DNA from: an uncultured Prevotellaceae bacterium
GTDB taxonomy: Bacteria > Bacteroidota > Bacteroidia > Bacteroidales > Bacteroidaceae
Length of the DNA stretch: 52,589 bases
Direction: 5' to 3'
NCBI GenBank assembly: GCA_946415645.1
Contig: CAMKTJ010000016.1
Span: forward strand, 1 to 52,589
Shown: positions 8,230-15,028 of the stretch, one piece after another
How the letters are laid out: each line of letters starts with the position of its first letter
Numbering within the stretch: position 1 is the first letter of the stretch
Notes under the pieces: model-generated
Databases searched by the model: none
The model's input: only the letters and a program-made list of their open reading frames with translations
What the model was told of the DNA's origin: nothing
Made by a program: the position numbers and the translations under genes

Positions 8230-9494
8230 AAGAGAGAGTAAGGAAATACATACAGGCCAACCAAATCCTCAGCCCTGAAGGGCTGGTACTGGTGGGTGTA
8301 AGCGGAGGGGCAGATTCTATTGCCCTCCTCATTGTCTTGCAGCAATTGGGGTATAGCGTTCAGGCACTGCATTGTAATTTCCATCTCAGGGGCGAGGAAT
8401 CCGACCGCGACGAGAGATTCGTCTCCGATTTCTGCCGTCAGAAAGATATCCCCCTGCTCATCAAGCATTTCGATACCAAGGAATATGCTGCCCGTCAAGA
8501 CATTAGTATAGAGATGGCAGCCCGTGACCTCAGATACAACTGGTTCTCAGAGGTGCTGGCAGAAACCAATGCCCAATGTATTGCCGTGGCGCATCACAAG
8601 AATGATCAGGCAGAGACCCTGCTGCTGAACCTCATCAGGGGAACAGGCATCAGAGGCATGGCAGGGATGTATCCCTTGCGTAACAATATAGCCCGTCCCC
8701 TGCTCTGCGTAACTAGGGAGGAGATTCTATCCTACCTGAGTCAGTTGGGGCAGAATTACGTTACGGACAGCACCAACCTTGAGAGGGAGGCTACGCGCAA
8801 CAAGATACGCCTGGATGTATTGCCCCTTTTGGCAGAAATCAACCCCAACATCATCAGTACCCTCTCAGACACCTGCTCCATTATGGCAGCCAGCATTCCC
8901 CTTTACCAAAGGGGCGTAGATGAGGAGTTGCAGCAGGTTACCACCAAGGCAGACACGCTGAACATCCCCCTGCTGCAAGAGAGCGGAAAGGCAGACATCC
9001 TGCTCTATGAGTGGCTTAGGGAAGATGGCTTTACCAATACGCAACTCCGCGAGATTTCCGAGTCATTAGACAGCACTTCCGGCAAGATTTGGGAGAGCCG
9101 TACGCATAGGATTCTCAAGGACAGAGACACCCTGATTCGTCAAGAAAAAGGCAGTCAGCCAAAGCAGATGGAAATCACGCAGGAAGAGGTCGATAGCATC
9201 ACAGAGACAGGTGCTGATATTGCCTACTTCGATAGGGACAAACTCGCCCTACCCATCACCTACCGAATGGCTAAAGAGGGCGACTGGTTTATCCCCTTTG
9301 GCATGAAAGGCCGCAAACTGATAAGTGACTATCTTACAGATATTAAGGCCACAAGGTTTGAAAAAGAGCATCAACTTCTTGCCCTATCTGGTGAGGATAT
9401 CATCTGGGTGGTTGGTCACAGGTCAGACAACAGGTACCGGGTGGATGGGAATACCCGTCGGATTTTACGTTTAAGAATAGAAAGAACCAATTAA
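8226..9494 (+). CDS. tilS: tRNA(Ile)-lysidine synthase
   Basis: 422 aa. It converts C34 of tRNA-Ile2 to lysidine with ATP and lysine, which lets the CAU anticodon read AUA codons; it is essential in most bacteria. The PP-loop VGVSGGADSIALL lies near residues 22-34 and the family motif CNFHLRGEESDRDERFV follows. The C-terminal TilS substrate-binding domain is recognisable in DWFIPFGMKGRKLISDYLTD. The start is a GTG at 8226 that overlaps the preceding stop (GTGA), which is the only start fitting the N-terminus of the family and implies coupled translation. Confidence 0.96.
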   Translation: MKERVRKYIQANQILSPEGLVLVGVSGGADSIALLIVLQQLGYSVQALHCNFHLRGEESDRDERFVSDFCRQKDIPLLIKHFDTKEYAARQDISIEMAARDLRYNWFSEVLAETNAQCIAVAHHKNDQAETLLLNLIRGTGIRGMAGMYPLRNNIARPLLCVTREEILSYLSQLGQNYVTDSTNLEREATRNKIRLDVLPLLAEINPNIISTLSDTCSIMAASIPLYQRGVDEELQQVTTKADTLNIPLLQESGKADILLYEWLREDGFTNTQLREISESLDSTSGKIWESRTHRILKDRDTLIRQEKGSQPKQMEITQEEVDSITETGADIAYFDRDKLALPITYRMAKEGDWFIPFGMKGRKLISDYLTDIKATRFEKEHQLLALSGEDIIWVVGHRSDNRYRVDGNTRRILRLRIERTN

Positions 9495-9507
9495 AGATAG
9501 AACAGAT

Positions 9508-10617
9508 ATGAGTATGATTAAATGTCCTGAATGTGGAGAGAGAGTATCAACTATGGCCGGTACATGTCCACATTGCGGAATCAATATTTCAGGGAACCTC
9601 AGACAATGCCCCAATTGCAACGAATATTGTCTGAACACACAATCCCAATGTCCCTATTGCGGAACAGAGCTCCCAGCCCTTACAGAAGAGCCCGCAGAGC
9701 CTCAGGCAGAACAGACGGCACCAAAGACGGCAGAAGCCCAGCAGAAGCCAGCAACAAAGAGCCGCAAGCCCCTTATCATTGCCATGTCAGTCGCTACGGT
9801 TATCATGGTTATCATCTGCGGCATCTATTATCTGGATTACAAGAACAACAAGGACCGCGAGGAACGTGAGTATGCCATGCTGGAGAACACCTCCAACCCC
9901 GAGTACTACAACGACTTCCTTGCCAAGTATCCTAAAAGCATCCACTTCCAGGAGGTAAAGGAACGCCTGAAAGTCCTGCTGAACGAGGGAGAGGAATGGG
10001 ACAAGATGATGCAGAATCTCAGTCGAGCCGAGATAGAGAAGTTCATGAACGCCCACCCCTACTCCATGAGGTTGCATGACTGCCAAGATCTGATAGACTC
10101 CCTCGACTGGAGCGATGCCAAGAAGCTGAATACCGAGGAAGCCATCATCAACTACCTGAACACCCATCCCAACGGCAAGTATGCCGAGGAAGCTGCCCAG
10201 AAGAAGAACGACCTTAGCATGATGAAGATTACAGATCAGGACAAGGCCATCATCAGAGGCGCGCTGGAGAACTTCTTCACCGCCGCCATGAGCAAGCAGG
10301 ATGTAGCTATGATAGCAGAATCCATCCCCGAGAAGATGGAGAACTTCTGTGGCACACAGGATGCAACGCCCGACCAGATTGTAGCCTTTGCCAAGAACAA
10401 GATGGCATCAGACGTCATGGGCCTTCACTATACCATAGAGGGCGACTTTGATGTCCGCAAGCAGACCCTCTCAGACAACACAACAGGCTATGCCGTAACC
10501 TTCAGCCTGCAAGAGATTATCTCACGTTCAGACACCAACCAGCCCAGCACCAAGACATACCAGGTATCTGCCCTGCTGAATGCCGAGCACAAGATAACCA
10601 GAATGTCCATCAGGTAA
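9508..10617 (+). CDS. Double zinc-ribbon, single-pass membrane protein
   Basis: 369 aa. Two zinc ribbons lie within the first 55 residues (CPECG...CPHCG and CPNCN...CPYCG), then a Pro/Glu/Lys-rich linker, one membrane span (PLIIAMSVATVIMVIICGIYYL, ~93-114) and a helical, repeat-like outer part with motifs such as YYNDFLAKYPKS, IEKFMNAHPYS and INYLNTHPNGK, each about 40 residues apart and resembling degenerate TPR or bdbC-like repeats. The far C-terminal region resembles an NTF2-like fold. Zinc-ribbon membrane proteins of this layout are common in Bacteroidales but lack a defined role. It follows tilS by 13 nt and probably belongs to the same transcript. Confidence 0.7.
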   Translation: MSMIKCPECGERVSTMAGTCPHCGINISGNLRQCPNCNEYCLNTQSQCPYCGTELPALTEEPAEPQAEQTAPKTAEAQQKPATKSRKPLIIAMSVATVIMVIICGIYYLDYKNNKDREEREYAMLENTSNPEYYNDFLAKYPKSIHFQEVKERLKVLLNEGEEWDKMMQNLSRAEIEKFMNAHPYSMRLHDCQDLIDSLDWSDAKKLNTEEAIINYLNTHPNGKYAEEAAQKKNDLSMMKITDQDKAIIRGALENFFTAAMSKQDVAMIAESIPEKMENFCGTQDATPDQIVAFAKNKMASDVMGLHYTIEGDFDVRKQTLSDNTTGYAVTFSLQEIISRSDTNQPSTKTYQVSALLNAEHKITRMSIR

Positions 10618-10623
10618 CCCTTA

Positions 10624-11751
10624 ATGCCTACCTCCAAAGAAGAACTTCTGCGCAGAGGATTAAAGCCGCATGACATTCAACACAACCAGCATCGTCGTGC
10701 GGAGTGGCAGCACTATGGGGATTGTGGTCTTTATATGGTCACCTTGTGCATAGATGGGCGCCACCCTCTGTTTGGACATTTGGAAGGCAATATAAAAGCC
10801 AAACGTGGCACGGCAGACTTTCCCCATATAGTACTCAGCCCTCTTGGCCGTACAATTCTTGAAGAGGAACTGCCCAAGATATCCCGTTTGTACCCCCAGA
10901 TAGAAATGTGGCAGGCATCAATTATGCCAGACCACATACATTTGCTATTATATATCAGAGAGCCTCTGCCACAAGGGAAACACCTGGGGCATATTATCAG
11001 CAGTTTTAAAGGTGGCTGCTCACGTGCATGGTGGGCACAAACCGCCACAGCCGTAGTTCCCGCACCTGCCGTAGTTCCCGCACCTGCCGCAGTTCCCGTA
11101 GCGTCAGCTACGGTCAAACACCCCGCCCTCTTCGAAGCCGGCTATCACGACCGCATCATCAAGCGTCCCGGAATGCTTGACAACATCAAACGCTACATGG
11201 CAGACAACCCGCTGCGTGCCCTTATGCGTAGACAGCTGCCGCATCTAATGGAACGCCGCCTGCACCTACGTATTGGCACACATGAGTATGCCGCTTTTGG
11301 AGCCCTCTTCCTGCTGAAACGTGCAGAAAAGGAACAAGTCTTCTACCATCGTAGGGACAAAGACACAGGTATTCCCACGGAACTGACAGAAGGCTACAAA
11401 CGCCAAAAGGAACACCAGTTGGCAGAAGCACGCACAGGCGTCGTGCTTGTGTCGCCAGGCATTTCAAAAGGAGAAAGCCTTGTGATTGATGCCGCTATAG
11501 ATGAAGGGCTATCAGTTATACATTTGCAGAAGAAACCTATAGAGCGCTATTGGAAACCAGAACTCCGCCGTTTCCAGGCTTGTGCACGTGGCGCCTTGCT
11601 CATCCTGTCACCCTGGGGTCTGGATGAAGAAATAATGGGGACCGCGCCAAAAGGCACGGGCACGCCATCTGATTACGCCCGTTTCCATCACCTGAATGAT
11701 CTGGCAGCAGAAATCTGCAACACCACAGACGCCACCCTTCTGATGCAGTAA
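10624..11751 (+). CDS. REP-associated tyrosine transposase (RAYT) with C-terminal Rossmann-like domain
   Basis: 375 aa. The N-terminal part is a Y1/HUH transposase of the IS200-like superfamily: the HUH pair lies in MPDHIHLLLYI (His104, His106) and the likely nucleophile is Tyr191 in IKRYMADNP. Proteins of this type are single-copy, domesticated transposases that cut at REP palindromes. Between the HUH motif and Tyr191 sits a low-complexity insert (~140-164; repeated VVPAPA units) encoded by REP-like DNA. From ~270, GVVLVSPGISKGESLVIDAA...GLSVIHL resembles the glycine-rich core of DprA/SLOG-type folds; I recall similar extensions in Bacteroidetes RAYTs. Flanking REPs at 11766-12255 support the assignment. 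It lies 6 nt after the zinc-ribbon gene. Confidence 0.85.
   Translation: MPTSKEELLRRGLKPHDIQHNQHRRAEWQHYGDCGLYMVTLCIDGRHPLFGHLEGNIKAKRGTADFPHIVLSPLGRTILEEELPKISRLYPQIEMWQASIMPDHIHLLLYIREPLPQGKHLGHIISSFKGGCSRAWWAQTATAVVPAPAVVPAPAAVPVASATVKHPALFEAGYHDRIIKRPGMLDNIKRYMADNPLRALMRRQLPHLMERRLHLRIGTHEYAAFGALFLLKRAEKEQVFYHRRDKDTGIPTELTEGYKRQKEHQLAEARTGVVLVSPGISKGESLVIDAAIDEGLSVIHLQKKPIERYWKPELRRFQACARGALLILSPWGLDEEIMGTAPKGTGTPSDYARFHHLNDLAAEICNTTDATLLMQ
11051..11113. repeat. REP palindrome and two tandem 18-bp units inside the RAYT gene
   Basis: An 18-bp unit CCGTAGTTCCCGCACCTG occurs twice without a gap (11051-11086). A complete REP follows at 11089-11113: tetranucleotide GCAG, TTC, then the stem CCGTAGC / GCTACGG with loop GTCA. 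The units keep the reading frame and encode the Ala-Val-Pro insert of the transposase. The tandem units carry GTAG-TTCCC but not the second arm, so they look like duplicated REP left halves. Confidence 0.85.
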
Positions 11752-11765
11752 CGCCCATATCCGCC

Positions 11766-11790
11766 GTAGTCCCCATAGCGTCAGTCATAG
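11766..11790. repeat. REP copy 2 (degenerate)
   Basis: GTAG tetranucleotide at 11766-11769 and left arm CCATAGC with loop GTCA (11773-11783). The right arm is GTCATAG instead of GCTATGG, so the stem is lost. It lies 14 nt after the RAYT stop codon. Confidence 0.7.
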
Positions 11791-11792
11791 CA

Positions 11793-11817
11793 GCAGTTCC
11801 CACAGCATCAGCTGTGG
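11793..11817. repeat. REP copy 3
   Basis: GCAG tetranucleotide, TTC, stem CCACAGC (11800-11806), loop ATCA, stem GCTGTGG (11811-11817). All seven pairs form. It is followed by TTATTCAGC, which also follows copy 5. Confidence 0.85.
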
Positions 11818-11907
11818 TTATTCAGCCTTCAGACCTCTTTCCTTCTATTATCCACATGGTATTTGATTTTCTATAATTAAAAGTTTTAAGGTAATCAGAA
11901 TTTGTTA

Positions 11908-11915
11908 TACTTTTG
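11908..11915 (+). promoter_or_regulatory. -7 box for the 66-aa gene
   Basis: TACTTTTG matches TAnnTTTG; TTTTAAG lies about 20 nt upstream in the -33 position. Transcription would begin about 7 nt further on, which rules out a possible GTG start at 11915 and favours the ATG at 11942. Confidence 0.55.
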
Positions 11916-11941
11916 TGGCAGAAATAAGAAATAAAAGCAAC

Positions 11942-12142
11942 ATGTCAAAGAAGGATCGTGAAATAGAGAATGAACCGTTAAAGGTTGCAGAACCCACGGC
12001 TATTTATGCTGCACACAGCAATTGCCAAACTACTTCTAAGAGCGTTTCCCATAGAGAAAACGTGATGGCAAACACGATGTCAGTTGACGAGTACTTCGAC
12101 AAACTTATCGTAAACGTTCACGAAGACTATGCAAATCTATGA
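11942..12142 (+). CDS. Small protein of unknown function (66 aa) in the REP cluster
   Basis: 66 aa, starting MSKKDREIENEPLKV and ending SVDEYFDKLIVNVHEDYANL. The C-terminal ~20 residues look like a compact acidic helix pair, while the first 40 are probably disordered. I do not recognise the family with certainty. The gene has its own promoter (-7 box at 11908-11915) and lies between REP copies 3 and 4, so it may belong to the RAYT neighbourhood as a passenger or cofactor. An internal start at MANTMSVDEYF would leave only the conserved-looking tail and cannot be excluded. Confidence 0.45.
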   Translation: MSKKDREIENEPLKVAEPTAIYAAHSNCQTTSKSVSHRENVMANTMSVDEYFDKLIVNVHEDYANL

Positions 12143-12162
12143 GGTAAGAATGAGCCACGGCC

Positions 12163-12187
12163 ACAGTTCCCATAGCGTCAGCTATGG
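12163..12187. repeat. REP copy 4
   Basis: ACAG, TTC, stem CCATAGC (12170-12176), loop GTCA, stem GCTATGG (12181-12187). The 7 bp stem is perfect. It lies 20 nt after the stop codon of the 66-aa gene. Confidence 0.85.
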
Positions 12188-12197
12188 TGTTGTTTAT

Positions 12198-12217
12198 CAT
12201 TCTATTTCATCATCAAA
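12198..12217. repeat. Direct repeat, left copy, around the 277-aa gene
   Basis: CATTCTATTTCATCATCAAA here recurs at 13286-13305 with a single difference (T/C at the third base). The two copies bracket the 277-aa gene. Confidence 0.7.
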
Positions 12218-12230
12218 CCACCGCCCAGCA

Positions 12231-12255
12231 GTAGTGCCCACAGCGTTAGCTGCGG
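12231..12255. repeat. REP copy 5
   Basis: GTAG tetranucleotide, TGC, stem CCACAGC (12238-12244), loop GTTA, stem GCTGCGG (12249-12255) with one A-C mismatch. It is followed by CTTATTCAGC as in copy 3. Confidence 0.8.
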
Positions 12256-12321
12256 CTTATTCAGCGTGCAAACTATCCGGATTTGACGTATAGCCTTTTA
12301 GGCAAAAAACAGATGATTAAT

Positions 12322-12352
12322 TTTGTTTGTATTCTGCTTATTCATATATTTG
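12322..12352 (+). promoter_or_regulatory. Promoter of the 277-aa gene
   Basis: TTTG at 12322-12325 and TATATTTG at 12345-12352 with a 19-nt spacer, a near-ideal Bacteroidetes promoter. The leader up to the ATG at 12411 would be about 50 nt. Confidence 0.75.
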
Positions 12353-12410
12353 CAAACAGAAAGAATAATCTTGACTAAACTAAAATAGACCTAAAAAAAT
12401 AAAAACCATC

Positions 12411-13244
12411 ATGACAGAGGAAGAGAAAAAAGAATTTGAAGAATTCTTACAATGGAAAAAAGAAAGAGCTGCTCAAACAAAAGAAGCAAATGAAAACTCT
12501 GTTTCATCACAAAATCAAGAGTTGAACGAAAAAGATAAAAATGGCATAGTACCTAAAGAAAGCAAGAAAGATTCAATCAACAAGAACACAGCCCTCTCAA
12601 GTGATAACAATAGTCCTTGGCGTACCATTGCCTTTGCTGCTGTGATAATAATTTTATTTGTGATTTTTTTCGCGGCAATCACTGGTGATAAGAAAGATAA
12701 GCAGAATGACTCTTTTTCCCAACAAGTCGCAGAAACACCAGCTAACAGCAAAATAACTGAAGAATACACATTGCCTGAAGAAAAAGCAGAAAAGCCGGAG
12801 CCTCCCAAAGTCACATGGCACATCTCATCCAGTACAGATGAAATGACTGACACAAAGAATATTTGGGCTAAGATCACTAGCGACAACTACATATCTCAAG
12901 ATTTTCCTTACGAAGGTCTTACATACGCCAGAATTACTGTGAGATACATGAAAAAATATGGCTATGATGTTCTTGTTGAAATAACAAAAGGACAAATCGA
13001 CGGAAGAGAATATTATGGCACAGATTATATAACAGCCAGGTTTGACGAGGGAGCACCAAAGAGGTATTATTTCAATGAAGCAGCTGACGGAAGTAGTGAT
13101 GTCATCTTCCTGCGGAACAAATCAGATTTTATAAAGAAATGTAAACAAGCTAAAAACATAAAGATTGACATCCCAATATACCAATCTGGGCGTCCTGTAT
13201 TTACCTTTCACGTAGACGAGCCTTTAGTGTGGCCTAAAGAATAA
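12411..13244 (+). CDS. Membrane-anchored protein of unknown function (277 aa)
   Basis: 277 aa. The first ~65 residues are highly charged (MTEEEKKEFEEFLQWKKERA) and likely helical and cytoplasmic. One membrane span follows (TIAFAAVIIILFVIFFAAIT, ~72-92), then a disordered Glu/Pro/Lys stretch and a mixed alpha/beta outer domain from ~135 (KVTWHISSSTDEMTDTKN, YARITVRYMKKYGYDVLVEI). The outer domain resembles the periplasmic modules of proteins related to type VI/VII accessory or invasion-associated locus B type folds, but I cannot name a family. The gene is visibly more AT-rich than the core genes, has its own promoter and is bracketed by 20-bp direct repeats, which suggests an acquired cassette. 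Confidence 0.6.
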   Translation: MTEEEKKEFEEFLQWKKERAAQTKEANENSVSSQNQELNEKDKNGIVPKESKKDSINKNTALSSDNNSPWRTIAFAAVIIILFVIFFAAITGDKKDKQNDSFSQQVAETPANSKITEEYTLPEEKAEKPEPPKVTWHISSSTDEMTDTKNIWAKITSDNYISQDFPYEGLTYARITVRYMKKYGYDVLVEITKGQIDGREYYGTDYITARFDEGAPKRYYFNEAADGSSDVIFLRNKSDFIKKCKQAKNIKIDIPIYQSGRPVFTFHVDEPLVWPKE

Positions 13245-13285
13245 GCAGCATCATTTCAGAATTTCTACATTATACCCGTTTTTAA

Positions 13286-13305
13286 CACTCTATTTCATCA
13301 TCAAA
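13286..13305. repeat. Direct repeat, right copy, around the 277-aa gene
   Basis: CACTCTATTTCATCATCAAA, 19 of 20 bases identical to 12198-12217. It lies 41 nt after the stop codon of the 277-aa gene. Confidence 0.7.
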
Positions 13306-13320
13306 GCAAGAAGAAAAACA

Positions 13321-13884
13321 CTAAAAGTCATCTTCTTCTGGTGCTTCAAGTAACATCTCTGCAATATCTCTAGCCATAGTTTTTGCTTCCCTTACAATTT
13401 TTCTTATAAACTCTACACCCTGTTCATGCTTGCTTCTTTTCAAACCTTCTACCATGCTTTTTAATTCCTGCATGCTGAATGTTCTTACCACAGCCCTACG
13501 CGAATATTGCCCCACAAGCTGAATTAAGGTTGACGTTATCTGTGCACAACCATCCTTACAACGAATCTTAATCCTAAATTCGACCCAACGGTTCCACCCC
13601 TCACCCAACACCGTTTCTTCAAACCCTACAGACATTAGGCCATTGTATATTATTGTACCTGTCTTGCGGTCATTTACATCTATCCCACCAGAATCTAATC
13701 CGTTAGGCCCTTTCCAAGTGCTTAAGACTTGAATAGCACGGGTATAAAAATCATCAGCACTAAGAGTGTCTATCGCTACCACCTTCTTATACTCATATGT
13801 TCCACTTCCTGTAAGCTGGAATTCTTGAGCTTTCGTTGTCATTACCACCAAAAGCAGGGTAAGAATAAATAACATTCGTTTCAT
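13321..13884 (-). CDS. DUF4468-type exported protein
   Basis: 187 aa with a signal peptide (KRMLFILTLLLVVMTTKAQE). The mature part carries features of the DUF4468 family with a TBP-like fold: YKKVVAIDTLSADDFYTRAIQVLSTW, then the GTIIYNGLMSVGF core and the WVEFRIKIRCKDG strand pair, followed by a C-terminal helical tail with an acidic end. Such proteins are frequent in Bacteroidales and have no established role beyond being secreted. It is the last of three leftward AT-rich genes; the gap to the next is 54 nt, without a clear promoter. Confidence 0.7.
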   Translation of the reverse strand: MKRMLFILTLLLVVMTTKAQEFQLTGSGTYEYKKVVAIDTLSADDFYTRAIQVLSTWKGPNGLDSGGIDVNDRKTGTIIYNGLMSVGFEETVLGEGWNRWVEFRIKIRCKDGCAQITSTLIQLVGQYSRRAVVRTFSMQELKSMVEGLKRSKHEQGVEFIRKIVREAKTMARDIAEMLLEAPEEDDF

Positions 13885-13938
13885 GGTTTTTCATTCTCTT
13901 TTGTTCATCATAAAAGTTCAAAACATGTATTGCATAAA

Positions 13939-14385
13939 CTATTTTCGTCTTACAGAATAATTTGTGTCAACGATATATGAAGTAGTATCCTTTAAAGAGT
14001 CAATTATACACGTTTTAGCTTCTTTTATATTATGAACAGGTTCTTCCTTTATATAATGAGTATAAACGAAACTAACAACAGACAGAGCTATTGCTAGCAA
14101 AGATATAATGTTAGCATTTCGGGCTTTTTTATTGGCTTCTTCTGCAATCCTAAGAGGTCTTTCCTTTTCCTCTTTCTCTTTGACATAACCACCATTAAGA
14201 TAGAATGATTGTCCTTTTAAAGTTAATACACTTCGATATTTCCCATCTTGTATGTATCCGTCATTTGTAAGAATAGCACAAATATCTAAGTTATCATCTT
14301 CTGTAGGAATTTCATTACCATTTATGTCTGCCTCATAAAACCATCCTAAAATTCTGTCTTTATCTTCTGCAGAAATCTCTTTCAT
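13939..14385 (-). CDS. Putative winged-helix/membrane protein of unknown function
   Basis: 148 aa. The N-terminal ~75 residues look like a small helical domain ending in a wing-like hairpin (DICAILTNDGYIQDGKYRSVLTLKGQSFYLNGG), reminiscent of winged-helix folds seen in Bacteroidales small proteins. A basic helix (EKERPLRIAEEANKKARN) precedes one membrane span (NIISLLAIALSVVSFVYTHYI, ~95-115) and a short outer tail. I recognise no named family. It follows the 144-aa gene by 27 nt in the same direction, so the two are probably co-transcribed. Confidence 0.6.
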   Translation of the reverse strand: MKEISAEDKDRILGWFYEADINGNEIPTEDDNLDICAILTNDGYIQDGKYRSVLTLKGQSFYLNGGYVKEKEEKERPLRIAEEANKKARNANIISLLAIALSVVSFVYTHYIKEEPVHNIKEAKTCIIDSLKDTTSYIVDTNYSVRRK

Positions 14386-14412
14386 AAGATTATTCCTATA
14401 AGCCTTGTAGGA

Positions 14413-14847
14413 CTAGAAATTTGAATCCATAAAATCAAGAGGGTCATATTCCCATGCCCATGGTAATTCTTTATCTTCTTTTTCATCATTAAATCCTCCA
14501 TGCCCTAGGCGAGCCAAGGATTCTACATCATTGAAATTCTTGTCAACCAGATTTTTCGTTTCAGATGTTATCTCATACGATCTAATGATACGATTGAACA
14601 TATAACAAAATAGTTTCCATTCTTTCCTTATATATTCGGCTGTATATGGTGGCTGTTTTAACGCTTCACGTCTGTGAAGCTTGCAGTCCATCATATATGT
14701 AAAGATGCTTGCTTTCTCTTCTTCCGTGAAAGCAATTGATTCCCATCCATATGTGTCTGGTTTATCCTTAGGTCTATGGTTAATAACAGAGTTATAATGC
14801 CATTGTCCTTTAGATTCTTTATACTCCAAAATAATCAAATTATCCAT
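14413..14847 (-). CDS. Soluble protein of unknown function (144 aa)
   Basis: 144 aa, no signal peptide or membrane segment. Starts MDNLIILEYKESKGQWHYN. Noticeable features are several Trp/Tyr residues in the first half (DTYGWESIAFTEEEK) and an acidic Trp-rich end (ELPWAWEYDPLDFMDSNF). I cannot assign a family. Its close spacing with the downstream membrane protein suggests a two-gene unit, a soluble partner plus a membrane partner, inside the AT-rich accessory block next to tnpB. Confidence 0.55.
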   Translation of the reverse strand: MDNLIILEYKESKGQWHYNSVINHRPKDKPDTYGWESIAFTEEEKASIFTYMMDCKLHRREALKQPPYTAEYIRKEWKLFCYMFNRIIRSYEITSETKNLVDKNFNDVESLARLGHGGFNDEKEDKELPWAWEYDPLDFMDSNF

Positions 14848-15028
14848 ATTACTTCATATTTTTTTTATATACCTTTTTTCATCTTTCATCTTATAATATA
14901 GGCGTTCAGCGAGCTGGGAATGCTGCACATGAACTGTTTCTGCACCTATTTTTGTATGTACATACAGGGTATATCACATAACTCTTTTAAATAAGGCAGT
15001 TTATGCGTCATGTCTTCTTGCAAAAACA
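14848..15028. other. Gap with palindrome, probable end region of the tnpB element
   Basis: No gene seen. It contains a perfect 12-bp palindrome GTATGTACATAC (14954-14965) about 65 nt downstream of the tnpB stop. In IS605/IS1341-type elements the guide RNA scaffold and the right end lie just past tnpB, so this gap is where they should be. I could not define the exact element end. Confidence 0.35.
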
